Below, piece after piece: positions 41,595-54,124 of a stretch of DNA of 64,000 nt; position 1 is the first letter of the stretch, and the number at the start of each line of letters is the position of its first letter. The stretch covers positions 1-64,000 of the forward strand of contig ARYC01018621.1 of assembly GCA_000711775.1 (NCBI GenBank), read 5' to 3'. This stretch comes from Oxytricha trifallax. Its lineage: Eukaryota; Ciliophora; Spirotrichea; Sporadotrichida; Oxytrichidae. The notes beneath the pieces are model-generated. The model was not told where the DNA came from. It saw only the letters and a list, made by a program, of their open reading frames with translations, and ran no database searches. A program made the position numbers and the translations under genes.

Positions 41595-43647
41595 TTGTAG
41601 GAATACATTCGATTGGAGAAAATGAATTAAAATTATTTAATCGTTAATTGCCTTCAGTTATGTTTTTGGAAAATGTCTCTAAACCCTACCAATATTATAG
41701 ACTCTCGATAGCTTATAGAAAATTAGAAGGTGGTTGTTATTACTAAGGTAAAATTTTTGTAGCGTAAGATAATGAATAGATTAATCAAAATTGATGAATT
41801 CTTAAATATAGAGAAAAATCATAAAAGTCTTAAATAAGGGAAAATATAAAGAATATATAGAGTTTTGAAAATTAATAATCTCTAGAAGTATATTACAGAT
41901 ATACGCACGATATTTTGAAAGTGGAGCGAAAATTCGCTCTAATCGATTAGAGCGGTTTATCATGAAAAAGTCAGCTTGCTATACGGGAAACTACTTTTTG
42001 ATTTTGACCCTCTTTTTAATTAAGAATACTATTAATTTTAATAAATTAAAAAATATTGTTTTAATTTTTAATTAAAACTTAAATAATTTTAACATAACAA
42101 AATTTCTCTATTAAGAATTAAGACTAGTGATAAATTATAAATTTATGGTAATAACCCCCTGCGGGGGGCCGCTAAAATATATTTTTATATTTTCATAAAA
42201 TATTCTAAAAATGGTCAAAACATCAAAGTAACATTTTAAAACGTGCTAATTAGGTCTAAATGAACTTTTCGAGAAATCTATTCCAAGCTCAATCATATAA
42301 ACATTCCACATTAACATCATAAAAAATTATAGATTTTAGTTAAATAATTTTAACTCTATTTCTATATTATATGATTAATAAATTTTTATTATTCACTAGT
42401 TTAATTAATTTTATAATGACTTACTGATTTAAAAGCATAAAAAGCTATTAAATTTTGTTTTCAAAAAGATCATTATACCTTCAAATATTGTATTAAAAAC
42501 CATAAAATAACAGTAAGTCATTATAAAATTAATTAAACTAGTGAATAATAAAAATTTATTAATCATATAATATAGAAATAGAGTTAAAATTATTTAACTA
42601 AAATCTATAATTTTTTATGATGTTAATGTGGAATGTTTATATGATTGAGCTTGGAATAGATTTCTCGAAAAGTTCATTTAGACCTAATTAGCACGTTTTA
42701 AAATGTTACTTTGATGTTTTGACCATTTTTAGAATATTTTATGAAAATATAAAAATATATTTTAGCGGCCCCCCGCAGGGGGTTATTACCATAAATTTAT
42801 AATTTATCACTAGTCTTAATTCTTAATAGAGAAATTTTGTTATGTTAAAATTATTTAAGTTTTAATTAAAAATTAAAACAATATTTTTTAATTTATTAAA
42901 ATTAATAGTATTCTTAATTAAAAAGAGGGTCAAAATCAAAAAGTAGTTTCCCGTATAGCAAGCTGACTTTTTCATGATAAACCGCTCTAATCGATTAGAG
43001 CGAATTTTCGCTCCACTTTCAAAATATCGTGCGTATATCTGTAATATACTTCTAGAGATTATTAATTTTCAAAACTCTATATATTCTTTATATTTTCCCT
43101 TATTTAAGACTTTTATGATTTTTCTCTATATTTAAGAATTCATCAATTTTGATTAATCTATTCATTATCTTACGCTACAAAAATTTTACCTTATATTGAT
43201 TTTATATCATCATCCAAGCGGGAAAAACCCGTTTTACTGTTTTTTGGAGTAAGCTCAAAATCAAAATATCTCACTTCCTGGAAAGATTCAGGAATATTCA
43301 ATAAAGACCAGGCAGTTTTAACTTTATAGTTTCTTAATGAATTAAGGTAAGGTCAAAAGTTAATCTTGAATTTATAAGTATTAAATATCAATATCCGGCC
43401 AACTTTATCTTGAAGTTGTTGGCACCCAGAAAATTCTCTACAGATCTAATTAAATTTCTTAAAGAACTTAATTTTTAAAAATATCATGGTTCGTCTAGAT
43501 TGCCAATAGTAGAGTCAATGCTTGAACTACAGTAGAATCAATTTATTTGAGAATTTTAAGTCACATTAGATTTTATAGCTACCATGATTTTAATATTAAA
43601 AGAATTTAATTTTAAGTCATTTTCCAAAATCGAATTTATTCCTCCAA
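41595..43647. mobile_element. diverged TTGTAG-family MITE, copy 3, with nested foldback
   Basis: Left tip TTGTAGGAATACATTCGATT (after TA at 41593-41594) and inverted right tip TTGGAGGAATAAATTCGATT. Inner right-arm blocks GCCAATAGTAGAGTC and GCTACCATGATTTTAATATT match the arms at 38700-38850. Without the nested 1446-bp foldback it is about 605 bp, longer and older than the other two copies. Confidence 0.65.
41746..43191. mobile_element. 1446-bp TA-flanked foldback, copy 3
   Basis: Arms of 681 bp, apparently perfect complements, around an 84-bp loop (42427-42510). TA at 41744-41745 and 43192-43193; tips AGGTAAAATTTTTGTAG, as in copies 1 and 2. Twin palindromes in each arm: GAGCGAAAATTCGCTC (41924-41939, central mismatch) and 20 bp at 41935-41954 (CGCTCTAATCGATTAGAGCG), 178 and 189 bases from the tip. 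A G/C patch CCCCCTGCGGGGGG at 42157-42170 is a further near-palindrome specific to this copy. No gene inside. Confidence 0.88.
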
Positions 43648-44663
43648 TTTCTAAAATAGGGCTTTTTTATTAAATCTATAGTTACAAAACATAAAAGTTA
43701 TACCTTATCTCTTTTACAATAAACCGTTATTATTTACGATGAATGAACCATATAATTTTTAAGAGATGTATTTAAAATGAATCAATAGATTCTTACATCA
43801 AGTACTTTTTACACATTACTGCAAGTAGTATTAGCAAAATTTAATCTATTATCGTGTTCATATAATAATTTAATTTGGATTTTTATTTCTTCGATTTAAT
43901 TATATTTAAATCAATATATTAGATTAAAGGTGAGCTTTGTATAGTTGCTTTATAATCATCTATATGATATTGTATTAGATAACTCCTTTTTAATTTCAAT
44001 TTTATGATATAGTGAGTATACAATCTATTTTGGAAAAACTTATTATAATTAATTAATTATCATATATAAGGCAGTAGTAATAAAATCCAAATGAAGTCAA
44101 ATCACAATAAATAAAATGCTCTTTAAGTTCATTTAATTTAAACTGGTCTCTGCTTTTGAGAATTTTTCTGAATTAAATAATAAATTGAGATATTTTGAAT
44201 TTGATGCACAGTATAATGCTATTTTATTGGGAGATATAACATAATCATTTTTCAAACATATTCAATATAGTCTTCTAATTAATGCTTTATCTATTCTTTA
44301 TAAATAGAATAAAATCTTTAGAAATTTTTCAGTAAAATATTTAAAGGTTATTAAATAATGAAGTTTTGCATATATGCTAAGATATTTTTATTTTTTAATT
44401 GCATATTATCTTGCTTAGTTTCTCTACATTACTTTTTTAATTCAATTTAGTTGTAACCAATAACTTTTATATTTGAGCATTAAAATTTAGTTTTTAAATA
44501 TATTTTAATCTTTAATAATAGCATTTGATCCAATAGAAATATACAAGCTGCTGTTTTAGATACTTGTCCAATTAGCCATAAAAAAATATAATAGGGATAT
44601 TCTATCAGAAGATGATATATTTAAAAAAAATATTTTTGGTCTATTTAATTATAATTTATTATA
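43648..44663. other. AT-rich DNA, no feature seen
   Basis: No convincing gene or repeat in about 1 kb. Confidence 0.4.
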
Positions 44664-45128
44664 ATGAAAAACTTCATATATAAAAAAGCCTTCTTATTGA
44701 TAAGGCGCAGATGGAAGTACAAAAGTCACATAAAATATTTTAGTGGTCCTACTTGGTAAGACCGCAGGTGCTTTGCAAGACGACCTTAAATATTTGAAGA
44801 TGAATATGATAATGAAGAAGAGGAAATTGAAAAGTATTTTTAGATATTTATTTTTATTAGTAAACGAATTTAAAAATTGGGGTTAAAGAAAAATAAATAC
44901 ATCTTCTTAGTAAATAATACTTTTTTTTAATAATGTTTAATAAAACATACATTGGAAATTATTTAATTTAATTTCATGACTCTTTTATAATATATTATGC
45001 ATCTTTTAAGTTTATTTTATTTTTTAAGCCAATCTATGCATTTATTATCACCTGCTAAAGCCTGTCCTATACTTCATGTTTTTTTTTTAATTCATTCTGG
45101 ATGCTTGATTTTATCCCCTTGCGCTTGA
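44664..45128 (+). CDS. 154-codon ORF, first third coding-like
   Basis: ATG 44664 to TGA 45126-45128. The first 65 residues look real: MKNFIYKKAFLLIRRRWKYK, YFSGPTWQDRRCFARRPQIF and an acidic run EDEYDNEEEEIEKYF. After that the composition turns to that of AT-rich noncoding DNA, so the true protein may end or be broken near 44860. No family recognised; the basic then acidic pattern suggests a small nuclear or nucleic-acid-associated protein, which is only a guess. Confidence 0.4.
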
Positions 45129-45362
45129 ATAGTTAGTGTAAGTTCTAATTTTTGAATTTCTTAACATACACACCAACATTTCTGTGTAACATATTATTGA
45201 GCTTAGACCTTTATTGGATGATAAAGGTATTTATGGCAAAATGAATTTAGATAGAGGCACTTCTATAACACCCATAACACCGACTCATTTTTACTTGAAT
45301 TAGATATATAGGATATAAATGCATGAGTTGATTACCAGCTGCTTTCACTAAGCTTTGATTAG

Positions 45363-46440
45363 TCATTTCTCACTCTTAAAAGCGGCTTTGGACATAGTCT
45401 TCAGATGATTAAAGCTGTCATTATTGTCTTTATATGAATTTCTGGCATTTTTGACTATCAGTTTTGAAAACGAAGTAAGGGGTGAACCTTCGAATAGCGG
45501 CCTGTCAGTGACAGCACGTGATTCTCCATACAAAGACGCAGAGAGAAGGAAACTCCGACTCAGATAAGTGTTCAAAGAGCAGAGATAACTAAGTATTTTT
45601 ATTTTCTTACTCAATCCTCTCCCATTATTCAAGGCTTCGTTGCACATTTCTCAATCTTTCGGTATTGGTCTAATAACTGCTTTACTTAATGTTAGCTGTA
45701 TTGACTGCTCTTCTAAAGCTGTTTTCCACTATATGTTGGCTTGATTTCTGATGAGTTACAGACATAAAGCCTCCGCGATTTGCTGTTTGCACCATAAGAC
45801 TTCATCTTTTGATTTAATGCTTTATATGGAAGCTAAAATTGATTCATTCGCCTCTTGTTTTCTATCTCATATTGATGAATTTATCGTCCAATGCTGTTAC
45901 TTCCCATTCTGGCTGTTTAGAGCTCACCAAAAATTTTTTTGTAGAAACTGCTCTGAGAGCTAATGCGGTTAGGACGTAAGCAGACTCAAGCTATCAGGAA
46001 CCAGTGATCAAATGAAGTAACATAACGAATTGTCTTTTAGACTTTTCGTTTAAGCAATTAGTATTATGCCAGAGATTTAGATACTAAATTAGCGCCTCAA
46101 CTCTAAATGTACTCAGTAAGTTTTGAGAAAGTGTAATGCCAACCTACAAGGAATGACATAAGCGCGGTATCATGGTAGTATTGCTAGAGTAGATACCACA
46201 CATATTTGAGAATAAAAACTAGAGAGTGATCTTGGGAAACCTCATTGTAAAAACACATGAAACAGAATCAGTATAATCTGTAAATACTATTTTCCCTCTT
46301 TAATCTTCAATCCATTTTCTACTGTCTTAAATGTACCTGCTTAACCTATTCTGAGTATTTTACTACACTAGGATGTTGTAATGGATTCTTCACTTTCAAA
46401 TTCCCATATAAGGATGGACACATACTTAAGAGTACTCTCC
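45363..46440 (-). pseudogene. decayed minus-strand gene, about 350 codons
   Basis: Coding-like minus-strand DNA over 1.1 kb, markedly richer in G+C than its surroundings. Near the 5' end two frames compete: NPLQHPSVVKYSEQVKQVHL with CFYNEVSQDHSLVFILKYVW and TALMSFLVGWHYTFSKLTEY, or MRFPKITLQFLFSNMCGIYS. Then ESAYVLTALALRAVSTKKFL and VSSKQPEWEVTALDDKFIN, then SSQHIVENSFRRAVNTANIK and VQRSLEQWERIEQENKNTQL. The last frame is VTDRPLFEGSPLTSFSKLIV and NNDSFNHLKTMSKAAFKSEK to TGA 45363-45365. At least two frameshifts and three in-frame TGAs. Rich in Leu and aromatic residues, probably helical. Unknown family; the plus-strand 70-codon frame at 45751 is a shadow. Confidence 0.5.
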
Positions 46441-47619
46441 CATCAAAGAGAGTAAGCATGATTAATTAATATTATAAAAGTAAAAATAATATTAATAAAA
46501 AAATTATTAAACTATGTCGCTCTTATTTAAAATCATTATTTTAAAATCCTAATTTAAATATTGTTTCTAATAAGATGATTTAAATTTTCTTTTTATTTAA
46601 TATATACTTGAATTTTTAATTAATTTAAGCAAACTTCTTAATCGCTCAAAAATTATTCTTTTATAATAAGTATTCTAATAGATATAATTTAATTTCTACA
46701 ATCATATTATTTTTAATGAATCTACTAATGAAAAAGAATAACAATTTTCTTTTTATTTGTTACAATTACAAAAGTTATTATAATCCTTCAAGTCTGAACG
46801 TTAAGAATACTAATCGCTTAGATAAAATAAGCTTGAGAATAAGCAAAAATAGAAAAAGGTATTAAAATATTTATCAATTGAAAGAATGAAATTAAACATA
46901 GACATGCTATTTATGATTGATCAGAAATTAAAATCTATTGAACTCTAAAATTACCTCAATTATATCCTTCTAATATTGTTGTTAGCATAGCTTGTGTTTA
47001 TTTTGAGGTAGTATACTATAAATAAAATAATCTTTTGCTCTATGATAAGATAAACCAGTTTAATAGAATATAAATTAATGAACATTTTATTTATGAGCTT
47101 TAATAACTGTATATAAATGAATATAAATAAATATTCCTTAATAATTAAAATTCTTGGTTATTATGAAATGATCAAAGAATAGTATAATTTTTATATCATT
47201 ACTTAAATTAATTATTTTTCTAAGGATATTTTTGATTTATCATAAATTTATCGATACTTTCTTTATAAAATTTTCTTCCCTCTTATTCTTTTTAATAAAC
47301 TTAAATCATTTTTGAATTTTTATGAATTAATTTATCAATATTAGAAAATATTTTCAAAACTGAATTAATAAAGTGATCATTGTTTTTTATTTAAACTTAT
47401 ATTTAGGCATTTATCAATAGCATTAAATCATTAATTTATTGTGGTAATTTAATTTTTTAAAAAAATTTATGCTATTAGTTAATCTATATTTAGATAAGTA
47501 TATATTGAAATATTAAATTAGCTAGATAGTCCATTAAGTTCTTAGTCTAATAAAAAATAATACACTGCAGAATGAGTATATAAAAATTCAGTAAAATCTG
47601 ACATAATTATTAGATAAAG
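46441..47619. other. AT-rich DNA, no feature seen
   Basis: Nothing recognisable in about 1.2 kb. Confidence 0.4.
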
Positions 47620-47925
47620 TCACCTTTTACTTGTGATTATCATCTTTTCAATCATGACTTCCTTTGTCCGAATTCTATGTCTTCTGCTTAGGTTCTTTCT
47701 TCCTTCTTCTTTTTATTGTTCATTTTTTTAATTCTTGCTGTGGTTGGTCATGATTTTTTCCATATTTACCCTTGGTTTAGGTTAATTTTTTATCAATGGC
47801 TGTGAATCAGGACTTCGTTGAATATGCAGCTATCTCACCAAGTATGTTATTGTCCTGTTTTATCTTTCATAGCTTTCAATTTCTTGCTTCAAATATAATT
47901 ACTATCAGTTCGATAAATTAAATAA
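47620..47925 (-). pseudogene. about 100-codon minus-strand coding remnant
   Basis: One frame, free of TGA, reads YLKQEIESYERQNRTITYLV, QLHIQRSPDSQPLIKNQPKP, MEKIMTNHSKNQKNEQQKEE and RKNLSRRHRIRTKEVMIEKM to TGA 47620-47622. No ATG opens it before MEKIM near 47760, so the N end is missing or the real start is that Met. Strongly charged and Gln/Lys/Arg-rich. Unknown. Confidence 0.42.
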
Positions 47926-49036
47926 AGCGAAAGCTGATACAAAGAGGGTCTATTTTATTAAGTTTGATAATATTAATATCTTTAAAAAAAAGAATTAACA
48001 GTAAAGTTATAAAGTTATAATGCAATCAATTTTTAATATTTTTCTTAATTTGTTTCACCTATAAATTCTTTAAAAAAGATTTTTCTCAGTTCGATTTAAA
48101 GCAATTTAATGATCCCAATCATCTTTATTTCATGGTTAAGAGGCAATAAATATATATTATAAGCATTACTATCGATATTACAAATTAAAATTAATTTCAA
48201 ATAAAAAATATCGCTATTTAATTGAAATTTTGCATTATAGACTCACTAAAATTAATAACAACAAAAGATGTATGGTTATGCTCTTTAAAAGTTGATAATT
48301 AGCAATATCATAAATTAAATAAAATATTTTTATAAAAAATTAAAACTATTACTGAAAATTGGAGCTTATAAATGAATAAATTACAATAATAAATATTTAA
48401 ATATCCATTTAATTTTTTCAAACTCAATAGATTTATAAAAGTTACCTAATAAACATTAAATTAGGCCTTTCACTTGATTATAAAATTAAAAAAAACTGCT
48501 AAGTCTGATATTCAAATGAGCTACACTTTAAGTTATTGAAAATAAAAGCTTATTTAATTGTTTAATAACTGTAAAAGTGTTTATTTCAGTAATTTCATTC
48601 AATTAAGATTTTTTAACTTTTTTTAAATATTAATTTGTATAATTTGCAAATGTTTTTGCCTACTTAATTTTTTGATAATTTAATAATTTATTCATCATCT
48701 AAATAAATAGTAAACTTATTTAAATGAAAAATATATAATAATTGTAGAATGTTTAAAACGATTGATGTTATTTACCCCAATAAGTAGATTAATAATTTAA
48801 ATTAAGCTAAAATTAGTTGAAGTGTAGCATTTATATATAATTCTAAAAATAAATCGAAAGAAAAATCTCAAAATCTTAATAAAATGTAAAAAATGTCAAA
48901 TATGTAAATTTTTAAGCATTTTTTTAAACTATATTTTTAATAGTTAAGAAAGCGACGTCACTAAGATTTTCAAAAGAATCAATCCACTAATTAAAACTAT
49001 ATTTTTCGTTTAAATATTAGATAATTTATTTTTAAA
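47926..49036. other. AT-rich DNA, no feature seen
   Basis: No gene or repeat recognised. Confidence 0.4.
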
Positions 49037-49228
49037 TTGTCAGGAAGTGTTGCCATACCCAAGCTAATTAAATCGCCAATCAGAGTGGAAAGCGAGAACT
49101 CAACGAACTAAATAGAAGAGGTTATGAGAGGCCAAGAGGTGAAGGAGAAGCACGAGTCCAAAGGTTAAAAACCAAGTATTTAACATAACCCGAATGAGGA
49201 AGAAGCAAAAACTTTACATACTGAGTGA
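49037..49228 (+). pseudogene. 63-codon plus-strand coding remnant
   Basis: A short G+C-richer island. The frame reads LSGSVAIPKLIKSPIRVESE, QIEEVMRGQEVKEKHESKGQ and HNPNEEEAKTLHTE to TGA 49226-49228. No start codon upstream in frame except an internal Met. It looks like the disordered C end of a larger protein whose rest is gone or elsewhere. The island shape would also fit a small retained germline segment; no pointer-like repeats were found. Confidence 0.38.
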
Positions 49229-52200
49229 AGATGAGATTATGGATGTGTAAAGAATTACATTTTAAGCTATTGATACTTATGTTTAGAAATTATGCACTAA
49301 ATTTACCTTTATTAATCATTTTTTTACTTAATTATTTTTATTTTTAATAATAATTTATCAGAAAAATTTTCCAAGGAGACTAATAATTTTTACAATTGCA
49401 CTTTTACCTTAAGTTTCTGTTTTTAAATGTCATTGTAAAAAAAAATTTATTTCTAATAGCAAAAGATTGTTGACAATTGTCAAAGTTTATCTGATATGCT
49501 TGTTATTGTAGCAGAATATAAAAATTTCTTAAATATAATAATTTTGTACTGTTTAATAGTTACTTTTGATATCAAGTAGAGAAAAAATTGAAAGGAAAAG
49601 AATTCTTTGATTAAATATGGAAACTTAAAGTAATGAATATTGAATTAGTATTTAAATTTTAAAAAATTTCACATTAATCATCCTTTCTTAAAACTCATTT
49701 TGCGATTCTTCGATGACTTATGCAGATTATTTTCGATAAGTTGAGTTGCCTTAAAATAAATGTAGATGATATGTTGAATTTTTAAAAGTAACCTAACTAT
49801 TCAGATTACTTAATTGTGAATAAGATGCTTACGAGGAGAGCAATACTTTCCGAAACAAAATCTTTATCATTTATATCTGAATAAAGTTGTGATTGAGAAA
49901 GCTATCTAAAAGCACAGTATCGAACCTATAAGATTTTGTTTAAGATCAGTTTGTCTTATGTAGTCGCTTTATGATAATTTTTTTAAAGTAATAAAGATAT
50001 TTATAACTATGACAACATAATTATTAAACCATTGGCTAATATGGTAACTAGTTATTGCTTTGGAATGCTAATAAATGATGGAAAGATTTACAAGCCAAGA
50101 TAATCAGGAGTGATCCTTAAATTTTAAAATTTATTTTATATTATTTAAAGATGGTGACTGTTGAAAAGACATTCGTAATCATAAATATTTGTAAAACATT
50201 TTCTTAATTAACTTCAAAAATCTAAGTTGATATAGGATAAAATCTCACTTAAAATTCCTTTTATTATAAAATACCTTATTCCTAAAGAAAATTTTTATTC
50301 TCAGGTAAAATCGAACTTCTTAATGATAATTTATTTGAAATTTTTTTTCAAATAAAACTTTGCTATAATTATATAAATTCACTCTTTAAAAGTATTTCCA
50401 TTTTCCTTTTTAATATAATTTATTTTTTTTAAATGATTTTTATAATCAATGGAAAATAGTTTTTTTATGGGACTGTTTAAATGATTGAAAATTATATAAT
50501 TATAGCAAATTTTAATTTAGAAGAAAAATATTTCAAAAAAGCTTTCATAAAGGAGTTCGATTTATAACAATTTTCATATGAAATAAGGTTTTTTTTGTTG
50601 TTGAATAATTTTTGTGAAAAGAATTGTAGCTGATCACCGATTTAGAACTCCCCAAAAGAATTACAATTTTTTTGCATAGATTTACATTTCAATAGATTTT
50701 AAATTTGAAAACTAATGTTATTAATCTTATAGAAAGCTGATAGAGTGAAGTGAAAATCATTACATTTGTTTTAATAAAATCAATTATTTTTCAGTATTAC
50801 GTAAACACATACTCACTAAAATAAAATATAGGATTTATTGATTCAAAGTCATTTCATGAATTTTAAAATCTTTAAATTATATAATAAAGTTTTAATACAC
50901 TTTAGACAGATTTTTAAACTAAATTTTATATCCATAAAATCTTAATAGTCATTGAGAATTTTAGTACGAGTATTCCAGAACGTTAACTATAATACCAATT
51001 AAAACTTAAAAATTGAATTTTCTATTTTCTAAATATAATAATGATAAATAGTTAATATAAGTAAATCATTTAGACAATGTAATTATAATTGCAGCTATTA
51101 TACTTTAGGAAAATTGCTTTTAATTTAATTTTCTGATGGTTTCAGTTATTTATAGCTTTGCTCTAAATAACAATGCATATTCAATGTAACTAATTTCTGT
51201 TTTATTTTGATGAGATCATCTATATAATTTTTAAAACACTTATGATATTTTTTTAATTTCTATGACTAGAGAAATCTGAGTAAAAACGATTCCCTGAACT
51301 TTTTCAATCTAAAATCTAAATGTATAGAGTATATAAATCAAGAAAAAGTGAAAAGAGAGCTCTTTGATGAAACATTTCTATATAAATCAATCTTTGAAAT
51401 GCTTATTAAACTTAATAAAACAATATTATGAAAACTTAAAAGACAATATATCTCTGCAATCTTGAAGAATAAAATAATTTTAGCTTCAAACTTAAGATTT
51501 ACAGAGTTCAATTAGACAGAATCTTTGACTTAATATATATTTTGATAATTATTTTTAAAGCCAATTTGGTAAGAAAAAATTGAATAAGAACGAGTATATA
51601 AATGACTAAAAATTCCCAATTAAAATATAGAAATAAATGATTTGAGTTGAACTAGATTTTTCAAACTTGCAAAGTTGTTTATTATTCAGAAAATAAATTT
51701 AATTTAAAGAAATTTCATAAATTTTTATTAATTAATTTGGTAACAACTTATAAAATAAAGATTTCTTGAAGTGAATAATATGTTCTTAAAATTTATGATA
51801 AGCTTTTTCCGTTTACAACTCCAAAATCTTGAGGATAAATGCAAATTGAGATTTTCTTTGTACTATGTAAGCACTTAAAAAGTAATAAAAATTATTTAAA
51901 TTTGTAATATAGTTGTTGACTACAACTTGATGAGAATGTTGTTAATCTGCATATATTTATATATATATATTCTTTATTCAAAGAAAGGTAATTTGAACTA
52001 CCATCAATCTTGATTATTGTTATAGTATTATTTTCAAATAAAATATAGATTAAAAAATAGATAAAAATAATTGACACTTATTTTTAATTATTTAAAGTTG
52101 TTCATGAGATTGGAAAAAAAATGAATAATATTGTTAATCCATAAAACAAAAAGAAATAAATCAATATGTTTCCAATTATTAAAAATTAATAGTTATATTT

Positions 52201-52321
52201 AAGTGATGGTAAATTATAGTGCAGGTGAGCTAAGGCTCCACACTCTTAACATACATTCATAAAATGTTGTCTATTGTTCATACTATAAATGACTAGTCTC
52301 AAACTGTGTTTAAGACTGATT
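49229..52321. other. AT-rich DNA, no feature seen
   Basis: Three kilobases of A/T-dominated sequence. Open frames exist only because stops are few (the minus-strand 61-codon frame at 51892 is of this kind); none has coding-like composition. Confidence 0.45.
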
Positions 52322-54124
52322 TCATTCATCTTCTTTATCATATTAATGATCTTCTTCATCGCCTGAGGTGTAAATAAGCTGTATTTCAACGCTTTCATCC
52401 TCTTCATAGTCGACATCTAGATTTATTTTTATTTCTTGGCTTAATATATCTAGAGAAGTTTGCTTTCTTGTTTCAATTGGACTTTCTTCGTCCTTTTCTT
52501 CCTGTGCTTCGTGCAGGTCGAGAAGTATATCTTTATAACTTCTCGTAAAAAATTCTTTTTTTCCTTTTTCTTTTTTTGTTAAGGTCTAGTCGTAGCCTTT
52601 TACTTTACTAGTCTTAGTAATCGTCTTCGCTTTCACTCTCTTCTTCTTGTGAGTCTAAGCTCTCTCTGAGAATGCTTCTTCATTCTCTTCTTCTCTTCTT
52701 CTTCTTCTTCTTCTTCTTCTTCTTCTTCTTCTTCTTCTTCTTCTTCTTCTTTTCTTCATCTATTGGTTGAAATGATTTTTCACGATAGTCACTTTTTTTC
52801 CTATTTTTTTTCGAGCATAGGCTTATTTTAGGGTAGGTTAATATATATTTAATTAATCGTTTTTCTGGGGTAATCGCTTTTCTCGTGTTTATTAGTATCT
52901 ATTACTAATTATCGCAATAGATTCTTATCTCTGTTAAATTCGTATTTTGCTTTACTTCGATTCCAAACTGTCTTTTTTTTCACTATGCCTTCAAGAGATT
53001 TTTAAGTTTTCTTGAAGCACCATTCGATGATTTCATGCACTAAGTGTTTCTTATTGTGCCATGTTTCATTGAATTCTCTGTCCAAGAAGTATGTGCTTGT
53101 CATCTTTAGCTATTTTGCTAAAATTATTAATAGCCATGATTGTTTTGCATTGAATTAGATGTCTTTTCTTACCTCAACATCTATGGTATTTACTCTTATA
53201 GCTTCCCATTGATTGTTAATGAGTATGTTCTTCTGAGTTTACTCATTAATTACTCGTTATGTTATTCTGAGTAATCCTATTTTTCTTTAGTGGAGGAACT
53301 GATATTGTTTATTCTACTTTAACCTCTTTATCTAGTCTTTCTCCATTTTTAAGATTCTTAATTATTTCATTTATTGAGCTTTTTAATTTTAATTTATTAA
53401 TTTAGCCTATAAACTGTTAAATTCTTGTTTAATCTTATTTATAGGTTGCCTACCTAACGAGCATATTTTGCCCATCACTACTTTACATGCTTTTTCCAAT
53501 GATATTAGGATTTCTTTCATTGGATTCATAATCTGGACGTTAATGGATTTCACCAATCCGTCTACTTGGTCTTTAAGGCTATTAATGACTCTTTTATATG
53601 CTACTCCGTAGCTTTTTTTTCATTGGTTTCCAAGCCAAATGAATAATAATTTTTTGAATGATTTATTCATTCATAATACTATCAAGTACTAATGTTCTCG
53701 CCGATGTGATTACGTCTTTGATAATGTCTTCGAACCTTATCACTTTGGTGATTTCAGCTACTGCTCTATATATCCTTTTTCCTTCCTCTGTTAATCTGAA
53801 AAATTCATGTCTTTTCTTAAGCAGTGTTTAATATAATATGCATGTATTGGCCATTACTTGGAAACTCTCTTCAAATTACCGCTAGTGTATCGTTTATTGC
53901 AACATATCTTTTGATCTTGTCTTTAATCATTTTTTTTATTTAGGTTTTAAATTGTTTTAACAGCATTCTCCAGTTTATTGCACTATAATCTGAAGTCTTT
54001 TACTTCAGTGAGGAGTTACTAAACAACTACATATGATTGGGCTGTATCCTTCTGGAATGGGACAATTCATAGTCCTTGTTCCTTGTGAGGTATTTTTGAT
54101 ATGATGTTTTTTAACGGTCACCAT
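52322..54124 (-). pseudogene. long minus-strand gene, about 600 codons, few lesions
   Basis: From ATG at 54124: MVTVKKHHIKNTSQGTRTMN and CPIPEGYSPIICSCLVTPH up to a TGA; shifts lead to KKRHEFFRLTEEGKRIYRAV, AEITKVIRFEDIIKDVITSA, then VAYKRVINSLKDQVDGLVKS, MNPMKEILISLEKACKVVMG, IKNLKNGERLDKEVKVEQTI, NQWEAIRVNTIDVEVRKDIQ, TYFLDREFNETWHNKKHLVH and EIIEWCFKKTQKSLEGIVKK. A GAA-type microsatellite (52695-52751) encodes Lys/Glu, followed by an acidic tail (LLDLHEAQEEKDEESPIETR ... IQLIYTSGDEEDHQYDKEDE) to TGA 52322-52324. About four frameshifts and one or two TGAs in 1.8 kb, so only lightly decayed. Mainly helical, no family recognised. Confidence 0.6.
52695..52751. repeat. (CTT)n microsatellite inside a gene
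   Basis: Some 19 CTT units in a row, interrupted only at the left edge. On the minus strand it lies in the Lys/Glu-rich region of the gene 52322-54124, so slippage here can change protein length or frame. Confidence 0.93.
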
